From Sanchytrium tribonematis (Eukaryota; Sanchytriomycota; Sanchytriomycetes; Sanchytriales; Sanchytriaceae): a stretch of 19,280 nt of DNA. The notes beneath the pieces were generated by a model. The model saw nothing but the letters and a program-made list of their open reading frames with translations. It was not told where the DNA came from and made no database searches. Shown in pieces: positions 7,419 through 17,334 of this stretch (its first letter is position 1; every line of letters starts with the position of its first letter). The position numbers and the translations under genes were made by a program. Location: the NCBI GenBank assembly GCA_018985235.1, contig JADGIG010000104.1, forward strand, positions 1 to 19,280. Direction: 5' to 3'.

Positions 7419-10400
7419 ATGAATCGAACCAGCATCATAAATGATCAGGTTTGGATATCCCATAAGGAAGAAGGATATCTGTTGGTAAAAGTAGAGAAAA
7501 AAAGTGATGAGGGGATCCATTATTCAATAAGTAACAAACAGTTTTCAACAAAAGAATTCTATCCACATAATCCAAGTTTACTAAATACGATAAGCGATTT
7601 ATGCATGCTGTCTTATCTTCATGAACCCGCCATTTTATACACATTAAAACAAAGATATCTGCAACAAAATATTTATACTTGGTCTGGTTTGGTTTTGATT
7701 GCGATTAACCCTTTCAAATCATTACCAATTTATGGAAATAATATGGTCAGTACCTATCAGAATACACATGAAAATCTTGATCCTCACATATTTATGATTG
7801 CAAAAACTAGTTATGACGGTCTTAGTTTGCAAAATCAATCGATTATTGTTTCTGGCGAGAGTGGAGCTGGAAAAACACAATCTGCTAAGTATTTGATGAA
7901 ATACATTACGGGTCAAAATACTTCCGAATTAAGTGATGTTGAGAGCGCAGTTTTGGCAACAAATCCACTTACAGAATCTTTTGGTAACGCAAAAACTGTT
8001 CGAAACGACAACTCGAGTCGATTTGGAAAATATTTAGAAATGCTATTTGTTAGGGAGGATGACCAATTTAAAATTGTGGGCGCCAAGATGAGCACATTTT
8101 TATTAGAAAGAAGTAGAATTGTTTATCAACCTACAAACGAACGTAATTATCATATATTCTACCAATTGCTTAAGGGATGTGCCTTGGCTGAAAGGAAGCA
8201 ATTGTATTTGCCTAATGTGACTGACATGAAATATATTAAAACTTGCACTCATATTGATAATGTGGACGACCAAGCAGAATTCAATTTGACACAAAAGGCG
8301 TTTTCTCAAATAGGGATATCAGTTTCAATGCAGTGGAAAGTATTTCAAGTTCTAGCAGGAATTTTGCACCTTGGAAATACTGAGTTTGGAAATGTTGTAG
8401 TCAATGACGTAACCTTGGATGATTCTCGCGTAATGGATGACGATGCTCATCCGAATTTAGGATATGCTTGTGAGCTATTGGGATTAGACAAGGAACTATT
8501 TAAAAAGCATTTGACAACTAGAACCATTCACATGAGATCTGAGAAAATTGAAAAACCTCTTCTTAAACAGGAAGCCAATATCGTCAAAGATGCAGTTTCG
8601 AAATACATTTACACTAATCTTTTTGACTGGCTCATACAGCAAATTAATTATGCATTGGCCCCGAATGCAAAAGGTTCCTATTTTATTGGGATTTTAGATA
8701 TTTTTGGATTTGAACACTTTAAAAGAAATTCATTTGAGCAATTTTGCATTAATTATGCCAATGAGAAGCTTCAGCAGGAATTCAATCAGCATGTTTTCAA
8801 GGTAGAGCAACAGAGATATGTGGACGAAGGGATAGAATGGCAATTTATTGATTTTCAAGATAATCAGCCTTGCATTGATTTAATAGAAGACAAAGTGGGT
8901 GTGCTAAGTATTTTGGATGAAGAAGTTCTACTTCCTAGTGGAAATGATTCTAGTTTTATCAACAAATTGTATATGCAATTTCACGACGCAGCAGCCCCCA
9001 AATCCAATAAGAAAGCTTATTTTGGAAAGCCTAAATTCGGTCAGGAATCTTTTGTAATAAAGCATTACGCAATTGATGTTGAATATCATATGGAAGGATT
9101 TATCGATAAAAATAAGGATTCTATTGCTGATGAAATTGTACAAGTTCTCGCGAGGTCTACGAATGAACTTTTAAAAGAAATGTTACATTTGAAGCAGCAA
9201 GACACGTCGACAAAGAAAAGATCTACGCTTGGGAGTACATTTAAATCCAGTTTAATTGATTTAATGAAAACCATCCAATCAACAAATGTGTCCTATGTCC
9301 GATGTATAAAACCAAATGCAAGCAAACAGGCTTTTGAATATGATCCTTTGATGGTGTTGTCACAACTTCGTGCTTGTGGTGTTTTAGAAACAATCCGAAT
9401 TAGTTCTGCCGGATATCCTGGAAGAATGGATTATGATGAATTTGTAAGTCGATATTATCTTTTGACAAGTTTTAAGCATCGTCAATTACCCAAAATGGAA
9501 CTTATAAAAACTATTCTGGTTAAGGTCTTGGATGACGAAAAACGAAGTGACAAATTTACATCACAGCAAGGCAAGGTGGATCTGTACCAACTTGGAAAAA
9601 CAAAGATTTTTTTTAGAGCTGGGGAGTTGGCATACATGGAAAGAAGTAGAGATAAAAGATTACGCCAAGCAGCGATCATGTTGCAGAAGAATATGAAGTG
9701 CATGATCTACAAGAAAAAATTTGATAACAAACGAGCATTGACAATTAAGGCGCAATCATATGCCAGAAGATACATCGCACGTCAGAGAGTCAAAAAAATG
9801 AGGGTTCTTGCTGCCGCAATTACGATCCAGTCTATGTGCCGAATGTTTTTAAAACGAAAACAATTTTTGACGTTGAGAATAGCATCCTTATACATTCAGA
9901 CTCAATTTAGAGCATACAAAGTGAGAAGAAGGTTTGCTAATAAGAAGAAAGAATTTTCTGCAATGAAAATTCAACGTGTGTATAGAGGTCATTTAGCAAG
10001 AAAAGATTACAAGCGAGAATTGAAGTTGATTATTTTTTTGCAAAGTTGTATTCGAAGACGCTATGCCTATAGGGAATTAAAACAACTCAGAATTGAAGCC
10101 AAATCTGCCAACCATTTCAAGGACGTGTCTTACAAATTAGAGAACAAGGTTGTTCAATTGACTCAAGCAAACCAGACTAAGGATCAACTTATCAAAGAGT
10201 TACAAGATAAATTAGCTGCAAGTGAAAATAATTGCTTGAGTTGGAAGGAAAGATACACAAAACTAGAGGTGCAGTCAAAATCCACTGCAAAAGGCGGTAA
10301 AGCATTAAATGAGCAAGATCACAAAAAATTCGTGGAGGTAGAAAAACGCTGCAAGCAATTGACAGAAAGCGCGGCAGAGTATTTAAGCAAATTATCATTG

Positions 10401-11958
10401 ATTGAAAATGAATCAAAAGCCATAAAAGCTGAAAATGAAAAATTGAAGCGTGACAAAGATCACGTTGAACAACAATTACAAACTCAAATTGACAAGTTAA
10501 CCAATATTAATTTGTTGCAACAGCAAGTTAACACATTGAAGACTCAACTTCATAAAATGAATGATGATGAGTACGAAGAAACTCTTCCATTTTCACCTAT
10601 AACAGCCGAAGATAAAGGACATGTTATGACCAACACTTTATTTGGAACAAATATTAATTCCTCAACCCAAAAATTGGATGAAGAAAGTCCTGAAGCATTG
10701 CAATTAACCCAAATCAAAGACTTATTGAAAAATCCCCAACTGGAATCAGAATTATTGAAAAACTTTATCAATTTACGTATCCCAGACATACCACCATTTA
10801 TCTTGAATCTTCCCAATATTTGGGATATAACGAGCTCGGAAACTGTTCAATCTAGAAAAGAAAGCTTATTTCCTGCTCATACTTTGTGTGTTTATTTAAT
10901 TAAAAAGTGGCAACTTGGTCTGGCGACAAAATCATTTAATACAATTTTGAAGCAAATTGAAGATAAATTGGAGACTGATAGTTTTAGAACTTTGTCATTT
11001 TGGACTTCTAATTTGTTTGAAATGTCTTGCATCGTTAAAAGTGTCAAGCTGCAAAAAAACAGAATGACCAAGAGTCTTGATGCTCAAACTGCAAATTTGA
11101 AGAGAGATGTAACTGATTTAAGCGAAAGTGGTAAAGAAATTTTAAAAATTCAAAATGAAATGGAGAGAATATTTTTAAAAGGTTTTCAAAAATTATATTC
11201 ATTTTTAAGACAAAGATTTCAGAAATATGCAATTCCTTCAATTTTGGAGAACCAATCACTACCTGGCTTTGTCACAAAGGATGACGGCGGATTTTTTCAA
11301 AGACTCGGATATTCGTCGTCTGAAAAACATTCTGTTGAAGATTTAATCGAAAATCTAACAGAAAATGTTAGAATGCTTAAGGGTTACGCCATGGATGATT
11401 TGATTGTTGCTCAGATATTCGGTGAAATAATCAGACTATTGGGCATTGAGGCATTCAATCATTTGTTGATGCGTCGTGGTTTTTCAACATGGAAAAGAGG
11501 TTTATTAGATTTATATAGGAATGCAAATTCAGTACAATGTTAGCCGTGTTACTGAGTGGGCTCGAAAAAATCAAGTTGCGCAAGCGAGTGACCATTTTGA
11601 AAAATTGATGCAGTGTGCAAAATTAATGCAACTTTCAAAGGCAATTCCTCCAAATCACGAGCTTTTTATAGAAGATTTATGTGAAGTCTGTCACCAACTA
11701 AGTGGCTCTCAAATCCAAAAATTGCTGACTTTGTACACTGCTTCCGAATTTGACGCACCAATCCCCAACAAGTTGATTAATCAAGTAGCCCTTAAAATTA
11801 AGGACACTGATGTGATTTTGTTAGAGGTTCCAATTGAGTCCGACTTTTCATGGTTTGATAAACCAGATTATCGAAAAGTTAAAGCTATTTACAAGTATCT
11901 TCCACGAGACTTGGAAGATCATTCACCATTGACTTTAATGTTATTTAAATATGCCTAG
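7419..11958 (+). CDS. MYO5: Class V myosin heavy chain with dilute domain (one 19-nt intron)
   Basis: This is an actin-based cargo motor. The spliced protein is 1506 residues. The motor domain spans about 55-735, with P-loop GESGAGKT at 146-153, switch I NDNSSRFGKY at 196-205 and switch II DIFGFEHF at 427-434. Six IQ motifs follow (about 749-895), matching the long lever arm of class V. A rather short heptad-like coiled coil covers about 900-1050, and a dilute cargo-binding domain fills roughly 1150-1480. The unspliced frame stops at 11543 in the middle of the dilute domain. Removing 11500-11518 joins TWKRG to MQIQYNVSRVTEW, an exact continuation of the family motif, and the frame then runs to 11958. 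Plant myosin XI shares this architecture but is less likely given the neighbours. The stop is 26 bases from the convergent chromodomain gene. Confidence 0.96.
11500..11518 (+). other. 19-nucleotide spliceosomal intron in myosin V (phase 1)
   Basis: The intron GTTTATTAGATTTATATAG interrupts codon 1361, the Gly of the WKRG motif in the dilute domain. Removal fuses two overlapping reading frames that both match the dilute domain. Retention would terminate translation at 11543. Confidence 0.93.
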
Positions 11959-11984
11959 TAAATTTATGTTTATTTTTTAATTGA

Positions 11985-12719
11985 CTAATTAAAGTCTTTC
12001 TCATTAATGGATGGGCTGAGAGGATCAAGCACTGAAAATAAATCCGCAGGATCTTTTGGAATATTTAAGGATTTTCCATTTTTTAGTCTGAAATTTCTCC
12101 TAGTTCTAATGCGGTATTGATAGTGTTTTTTGTAGCCATAATTAGTAATTAAATCATCTGGTATTGGATCCCTTTGCTTAGAGTGTGCTCTATCAGGAGA
12201 ACTCTCTAGAGACCTATTGAATGTGTTGAAGGATGGTAATTTTGATAAAGTGGGCGGCTTTATGGAATCACCAAACTCGTCTTTCTGATATTTTGTGGGA
12301 CTTAGTGTCTTACTTTTGGATTCTTCTCTCATATTTAAAAGACTTGGAATATCAGATTGGCCATACTGAATTTCGCTACTCTCCTCTAGTGATCCAAGGC
12401 TAGATTGCCTAAATCCCTCGATATTTAAAGGCTCAGTTTTACTTTCTATCGTGTTCCCATATTTTCCGTCTTCTAACTTATTGAGATATGATCTGTAGTC
12501 TAAAATGCTCCTCATCATTCTATTATGGTAATCGTCCGATAATGTCCTCACGTTTTCTTCAACTTCCCATGTATTTTGAGTAATTTTGTAGTTTGACCAT
12601 TTGACGAGGTATTTCTTTTCAATGTCCTTTAAGACTACCATTCCAGCTATATAATCTACCTCGTAGGTGCTTTCATTCGCTTCAAGATCGGAGTTTTCAT
12701 CCTCGAAAACATTTGACAT
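11985..12719 (-). CDS. Chromodomain protein
   Basis: A single chromodomain lies at about residues 18-75 of a 244-residue protein: YEVDYIAGMVVL, then YLVKWSNY and NTWEVEENV. The aromatic cage that reads methylated lysine in HP1-type domains is intact (Y19, W41, Y44), so it probably binds a methylated histone tail in chromatin. The start is the first ATG, at 12719. After about residue 80 the chain is low-complexity, rich in Ser, Glu and Pro, with a basic patch (YRIRTRRNFRLKNGK) near the C-terminus that could bind nucleic acid. No chromoshadow domain is recognisable, so it is not a standard HP1/Swi6. The function beyond methyl-lysine reading is unknown. It is divergent from the DNA ligase IV gene, with 123 bases between starts. 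Confidence 0.85.
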   Translation of the reverse strand: MSNVFEDENSDLEANESTYEVDYIAGMVVLKDIEKKYLVKWSNYKITQNTWEVEENVRTLSDDYHNRMMRSILDYRSYLNKLEDGKYGNTIESKTEPLNIEGFRQSSLGSLEESSEIQYGQSDIPSLLNMREESKSKTLSPTKYQKDEFGDSIKPPTLSKLPSFNTFNRSLESSPDRAHSKQRDPIPDDLITNYGYKKHYQYRIRTRRNFRLKNGKSLNIPKDPADLFSVLDPLSPSINEKDFN

Positions 12720-12842
12720 GAAAATCTTATAAAACAATTTCTCCGTAGTCCTCAACTCAAATTATCAAACTAATAATGTCCATTTTAGTATTACGATTGC
12801 GAAGCCATTGTGGCAAATTTATATAATTCTTGTCCCCTTGTT

Positions 12843-15062
12843 ATGAATGGCTTTGATTTCACTAAATTGTGCGAATTTTTAGATGCTTCCACCCAAAGAA
12901 GCATTCCGGATGTCAAAAAAGCATTTGAAAACATGTTTAAATATCTTAGAAATAATAATTCAGAATTGTTGTACCCAGTGATAAGAATTTTGTGCATCAA
13001 ATTAGATCGAAGGCGAAGTCCATTCGGTTTAGGGAATGATAAAATTGCTAGGATTATTATAGATACAATTGGAATCGATAAAAAAAGCGAACAAGCCTCT
13101 AAATTGTTAAAATTTAAACAAGAACCTATTGAATTTTCTGATTTAGTAAAACAAGCTATAACTGATAGGTTGGACAATCCTGACTCTCATATTTCGATAC
13201 CTGATATTCACGGCTATCTTGATCAAATTGCAATTTCAGAATTGGAGAAGAAAAAAGACGTTTTCCTAGATTTACTACTAAAATTGAGCCCTACTGAAAT
13301 GTTCTGGTTCATTAGAATTATTTTGAAAGATTTAAGAATCAGGATCAATGGTGAAACTATTTTAAAATTATTCGCATCTGAAGCTAGTGAATTATGGGCT
13401 ACTCACACCGATTTGGAATATGTAGTAAATGTTGGGTTAGTTGGGAAAGCAAAAGTAAAAACTATTGAAGTTGGAAAATCATTTAAGCCAATGCTTAGTA
13501 AAAGGGCAACAACCCTAGCTGATCCTTTTAAATCAGCAAAGGAACTATACGTTGAAGAAAAAATAGATGGTGAAAGAATTTTGCTCCATAAAGCCAATGA
13601 TCAGTATAAATTTTTCACAAAAAATTACCAGGATGAGACGCCAAGATATGGCAACATTCAGGAAGGTCCTTTGACTCCTAAAATACATTCTCAAATACAC
13701 TCCAACACTGTAATTCTTGATGGAGAAATGATGGCTTATAAAAATGGTAGACCACTTCCATTTGGAGCACTTCGTAAACTTTTTGGTCACATCAACGAAT
13801 TCACTAATCAATTTAGTGAGGAAGATATCAAGGGTGCTCAAATGAAATATATGGTCTTTGACATTGTTCTAATCGGGGACAGAGATTTGACCACAACCGC
13901 CCTATCTACTCGAAAGAAGCTGCTAGATAAAATAGTGACAGAAAATGACTTTATAAATGTAGTTCCTTTTCAAATTTGCTCCTCAGAGAAGGATTTAGGT
14001 GACCTCTTGAACAAACAATTATCTAATAAGCGAGAAGGAATTGTGTGTAAAGTACCTAATAGTCAATATATTTGTGGTGGAAGAGGATTGGAATGGTTCA
14101 AAGTGAAAAGTAGCACTCTGGGTGCCATGGATGGAGAATTCGATGTTGTAGTTGTTGGCGCATATTACGGAAGAGGTACTAGAAGTGGACAATTGGTCAC
14201 ATTTCTAGGATCTATCTTGCATAACAAAAATCAAATTGATATGGTTTTCACATCTTTGTGCAAAATCTCAGGAATGAAGAAGGAAGAATATGAATTTATC
14301 CAAGGTGTTTTTGAGGAACACGGTCAACCATATTGCGAACAAGAATGGTTAAACCATTCGAATAAGAATAAACCGGATCATATTTTGAATCCAAATGAAT
14401 GCTGTGTTATTGCTGAGATAAAAGGACACGAATTTATTAAGGATTCTGGCAATGACTACGGGTTTGATTACACAATTCGCTTTCCTCAGTTTATGAAGTT
14501 TAGACACGATAAAACATTAGAAGATTCAGAAACAGAACAAAACCTACTAAATTACATATTGGAAAATCCTATGATAACAAAAAGTATTGACTCAATTAGC
14601 GTGCAAATTTCCGCAGCACAAAACAGACCTTCTGATGAAAAAAGAAACAATAGAAAGAGAAGGAGAATTGAAATTGTTGACGTATCTAAAAAATCCAAAT
14701 TAGAAGCAAGACTGAATATTCTCAATGGATATTCTTTTATCGGCGACGAGGAAAACTGCAATTTAGCTCAGGAATTAGGCGGGCAAATTGGGCCTCAAGG
14801 CAACGATATAATGATTGCAAAAGATTTCAAGAAATATCCCAATGCTTTGTCTCCAAAATGTCTCGAAATTTGGAATCAAGCGGAAAAGCTGATTCTTTCT
14901 CCTAAGCAGATAGAAAGTGAGACAAGTTTTGATTTGGGTTCAAGATTAAAATTGCGATGCGGGATTCATTTATTTGAAAAACTTTCAGAGAAAGATTTTG
15001 AATCTATCTCCGTAAGAGATGTGAGCGAGGAAATGGTAAATAAGATTGAAAACTTATTCTAA
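12843..15062 (+). CDS. LIG4: DNA ligase IV (ATP-dependent), with shortened C-terminus
   Basis: This ligase seals double-strand breaks in non-homologous end joining. From the first ATG the protein is 739 residues. An N-terminal alpha-helical DNA-binding domain covers about 1-215. The adenylation domain has motif I EKIDGER at 239-245, with the catalytic lysine at 240. Downstream come ILDGEMMAY, YMVFDIVL, KREGIVCK and WFKVK, the remaining ligase motifs. An OB-fold follows to about 570. The DGER variant and the N-terminal sequence are typical of ligase IV and not of ligases I or III. A basic nuclear-signal-like stretch (RNNRKRRR) precedes one degenerate BRCT-like segment (about 620-690, with QELGGQIG). 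The family usually has about 900 residues with two BRCT repeats flanking the XRCC4-binding linker. The second repeat is absent, and only 51 bases remain before the convergent transporter gene. Confidence 0.95.
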   Translation: MNGFDFTKLCEFLDASTQRSIPDVKKAFENMFKYLRNNNSELLYPVIRILCIKLDRRRSPFGLGNDKIARIIIDTIGIDKKSEQASKLLKFKQEPIEFSDLVKQAITDRLDNPDSHISIPDIHGYLDQIAISELEKKKDVFLDLLLKLSPTEMFWFIRIILKDLRIRINGETILKLFASEASELWATHTDLEYVVNVGLVGKAKVKTIEVGKSFKPMLSKRATTLADPFKSAKELYVEEKIDGERILLHKANDQYKFFTKNYQDETPRYGNIQEGPLTPKIHSQIHSNTVILDGEMMAYKNGRPLPFGALRKLFGHINEFTNQFSEEDIKGAQMKYMVFDIVLIGDRDLTTTALSTRKKLLDKIVTENDFINVVPFQICSSEKDLGDLLNKQLSNKREGIVCKVPNSQYICGGRGLEWFKVKSSTLGAMDGEFDVVVVGAYYGRGTRSGQLVTFLGSILHNKNQIDMVFTSLCKISGMKKEEYEFIQGVFEEHGQPYCEQEWLNHSNKNKPDHILNPNECCVIAEIKGHEFIKDSGNDYGFDYTIRFPQFMKFRHDKTLEDSETEQNLLNYILENPMITKSIDSISVQISAAQNRPSDEKRNNRKRRRIEIVDVSKKSKLEARLNILNGYSFIGDEENCNLAQELGGQIGPQGNDIMIAKDFKKYPNALSPKCLEIWNQAEKLILSPKQIESETSFDLGSRLKLRCGIHLFEKLSEKDFESISVRDVSEEMVNKIENLF

Positions 15063-15113
15063 ATTTACACTGGCTTAAAAGTTTATGTACCATGTAATAT
15101 TTACAAGTTGTAT

Positions 15114-16139
15114 TTATTTGGCTGTTTGTAGTAAAGTTGTACTTTCTACATTTTCAATTTGTACAGACACTGAATTTTCTTGCGTCTTACTTATTTCAAT
15201 TTCTTCTTCCCGCATTTCGTAGTAGACTTCTTTAGTAGAGTGTTGGTTTTGAGGGTGGTTTTGCGGAGTAGTTGCAATAAGATAACTTCCTCCAAGAACA
15301 AACACAGTTCCAATCATACCAGTAAACAATATTTCATCACCAAGTAAAATACCAAAAATGAAGGCAAAAACGACGTCCAAAGATCGTACTGTCATAGAGG
15401 TAACAGAGCTTACTTTTTGAACTCCAGCGTTCAAAAGAGCTTGTCCTAAGAAAGCGCAAATGCAACTCAACAACACAAGAAATATCTGGTGCACAGACAG
15501 TGCTGGAAATCCAGTGGTGGAAGATAGCAACAACCCAAGTATCAGCATATAGACACTTAAATAAAACACAAGGATGGAATAATGAATTTTTCCAATTTTT
15601 TTAATGACGATAACTATGAATGCCGTTGTTATGGCTTCTCCAATTGCAAAAAGAGACCCATAGAAATCGTTCGGGTTACTAGACCATGAAGTGGGATGAG
15701 AAACCAAAACAATGCCAGTAATCGCTATAAATATGGCTAAGACTTTCCTTTTTGTAATTAATTCTTTTAAAAATATAGCACCGAGAAATAGGGTATAAAC
15801 AGGTGTTGTCATGAACAGTGCTGTTGCCATAGCAATTGGTAAATATTGCATTGCTGAAAAGTATAAGTATATCTGAAATCCGCCCAAAAACCCACGTAGA
15901 TTTAACATTTTTTTGTGTTCTAAAGGACCTATAAGATCCACCTTCTCCACAATTGCAATTGCACCGCAAAATAGTCCTTGGACGATTGCCCGATACACGA
16001 GTAAATTAGAACTCGGGACTGAATGATTTAAAAGTTTGATGAATACTCCCATCAAAACAGTGAATAGAGCGCTACTGGCTATCTGGAGTATGCCTTTATC
16101 AGCATAACTTAATTGAAAAGTTTTTAATAAAATACTCAT
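15114..16139 (-). CDS. EamA/SLC35-type drug/metabolite superfamily transporter
   Basis: This is a polytopic membrane protein of 341 residues. About ten hydrophobic helices are arranged as two EamA repeats (roughly residues 15-150 and 165-290). Typical features are the AMQYLPIAMATALFMTTPVY segment of repeat one and the matching QKVSSVTSMTVRSLDVVFAF segment of repeat two, followed by GxxLILGGSYL-like helix sequence (FVLGGSYLIA). It resembles the SLC35G group of acyl-malonyl-condensing-enzyme-like proteins, whose substrates are not settled. The C-terminal 50 residues are hydrophilic and probably cytosolic. The ATG at 16139 is the first of the frame. Its stop is 51 bases from that of DNA ligase IV, and it lies downstream of the LSM14 gene on the same strand. 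Substrate cannot be told from sequence. Confidence 0.88.
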   Translation of the reverse strand: MSILLKTFQLSYADKGILQIASSALFTVLMGVFIKLLNHSVPSSNLLVYRAIVQGLFCGAIAIVEKVDLIGPLEHKKMLNLRGFLGGFQIYLYFSAMQYLPIAMATALFMTTPVYTLFLGAIFLKELITKRKVLAIFIAITGIVLVSHPTSWSSNPNDFYGSLFAIGEAITTAFIVIVIKKIGKIHYSILVFYLSVYMLILGLLLSSTTGFPALSVHQIFLVLLSCICAFLGQALLNAGVQKVSSVTSMTVRSLDVVFAFIFGILLGDEILFTGMIGTVFVLGGSYLIATTPQNHPQNQHSTKEVYYEMREEEIEISKTQENSVSVQIENVESTTLLQTAK

Positions 16140-16212
16140 TTTTCAAGCCAAGTGGGTTCCCGACGTGATATTTCAGATTTCAGAATTTATTATTCATGTT
16201 ACAAATAACAAT

Positions 16213-17031
16213 TTATTTCGGAGAGTCATTGTTATATCCACCTCTTCGATGGCCGCGTCTTCTTGGTCTATAAACTCGGGCACTTCCAAAAGTTTCCAAA
16301 TTCATTTGTCTTTCTTCATTTCGATTAATAGTTGTTCTTTCATTTGATAATGAGTCAAAAAATGAGGATTGCTTGTTATAAGCTTTTTCAACTTTGTCTT
16401 CTGGGCTCAAATCAAGATCTTGAAGCTGCTTCGTGGTGTCTGCAAAATCAAAATCTTCTTTTGGAATATGTTGTTTTCGACCACGGCCACGACCTCTGCC
16501 TCGTCCGCGTCCACGTTGGCTTCTAGTTCTATGATGGGTGGGTCTTTGTACTTTTTCAATTGGTTCCTCATCACTATCATCTTCCAGAATTGGCCCTCTT
16601 GCCTCTTGTACGGCTTGACTGTAGTCTCTCTTGGGAGCTGGAGCTCTTTTCTTTGGTGACTCACGCTTAGCTGGTTCCAAGGGTTCTAGAGGCTCCAATT
16701 CATCAAATTCAGATTGTGGCTGCTGTGTACTGGATCTTGATATTCTCGAAGATGGTTGTCTCCCTCTTTCAGTACGAGCCGGCTTTTCCACAGAAACATC
16801 TTCTCTTTCGACTTTCTCATCGATAACCAAATCTTTAATGTCGCTGCTTTTAAATCTGATGCTGTCAAAAATTCTTGCACTTTCTGGTATGCCTTTTTCT
16901 TCACTGCCTAGGCATTTTACTTTTGCAAGAGTAATTTCGCTACTCTCCGGGTTGATTTCCTGCAAAACACCCTTGTACTTTATTCCAGCTTTGCTTATTA
17001 ATTCTATAGTAAGACCGCGGAATTTTTCCAT
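16213..17031 (-). CDS. SCD6: LSM14/Scd6/Trailer hitch P-body protein
   Basis: Proteins of this family repress translation and promote decapping by bridging mRNA, DDX6/Dhh1 helicase and decapping factors in P-bodies. The 272-residue protein has all family parts in order. An N-terminal LSm domain (1-73) carries ELISKAGIKYKGVL, ALAKV-like TLAKV and SSDIKDLVI. An FDF motif (EDFDF, 192-196) would contact the helicase. An FFD box follows (YNKQSSFFDSLSNE, about 218-231), then a TFG box (ERQMNLETFG, 240-249). An uninterrupted RG run at 173-185 and an Arg/Gly-rich C-terminus are likely RNA-binding and arginine-methylation sites. A short LEP triplet repeat lies near 112. The start is the ATG at 17031. 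Confidence 0.95.
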   Translation of the reverse strand: MEKFRGLTIELISKAGIKYKGVLQEINPESSEITLAKVKCLGSEEKGIPESARIFDSIRFKSSDIKDLVIDEKVEREDVSVEKPARTERGRQPSSRISRSSTQQPQSEFDELEPLEPLEPAKRESPKKRAPAPKRDYSQAVQEARGPILEDDSDEEPIEKVQRPTHHRTRSQRGRGRGRGRGRGRKQHIPKEDFDFADTTKQLQDLDLSPEDKVEKAYNKQSSFFDSLSNERTTINRNEERQMNLETFGSARVYRPRRRGHRRGGYNNDSPK

Positions 17032-17334
17032 CAAATCTGTTTGAATTATTCACCCGTGTTGGGTTGATGCTTTTATTTTTATAAAGTGATCAAAATAAAA
17101 AAATTAAAAAACTGCCATCTTGATGCAGCGCAAGGTGTCCTAAAGACTTAAAATTGTAGAATTTATTTAGATATTGTCAATCTTTCCTTCCTTTGAGGAA
17201 TCTGGAAGCAAATCAGATTAATCTAAACCTCAAGACAATTCATAATTTCAAGCATTTTAAAGAAACACGATATTTTACTTATATTTCTCAAATTTTGGTG
17301 GCTTTATAAATTTCTTCAAACTCTTGAATTTTTT
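17032..17334. other. Divergent intergenic region between LSM14 and the kinase
   Basis: These 303 AT-rich bases separate divergent starts. A TATAAAAA match on the minus strand (17076-17083) lies about 45 bases before the LSM14 ATG, and TTATAAAT on the plus strand lies about 30 bases before the kinase ATG. Both could be core promoter elements, but such strings are expected by chance here. No gene or RNA was recognised. Confidence 0.35.

Noticed and set aside
7288-7422. 44-codon plus-strand frame overlapping the myosin ATG, possible uORF
   Set aside because: It is the opposite strand of the microprotein candidate and has a biased hydrophobic composition with no homology. A regulatory uORF cannot be shown without transcript starts.
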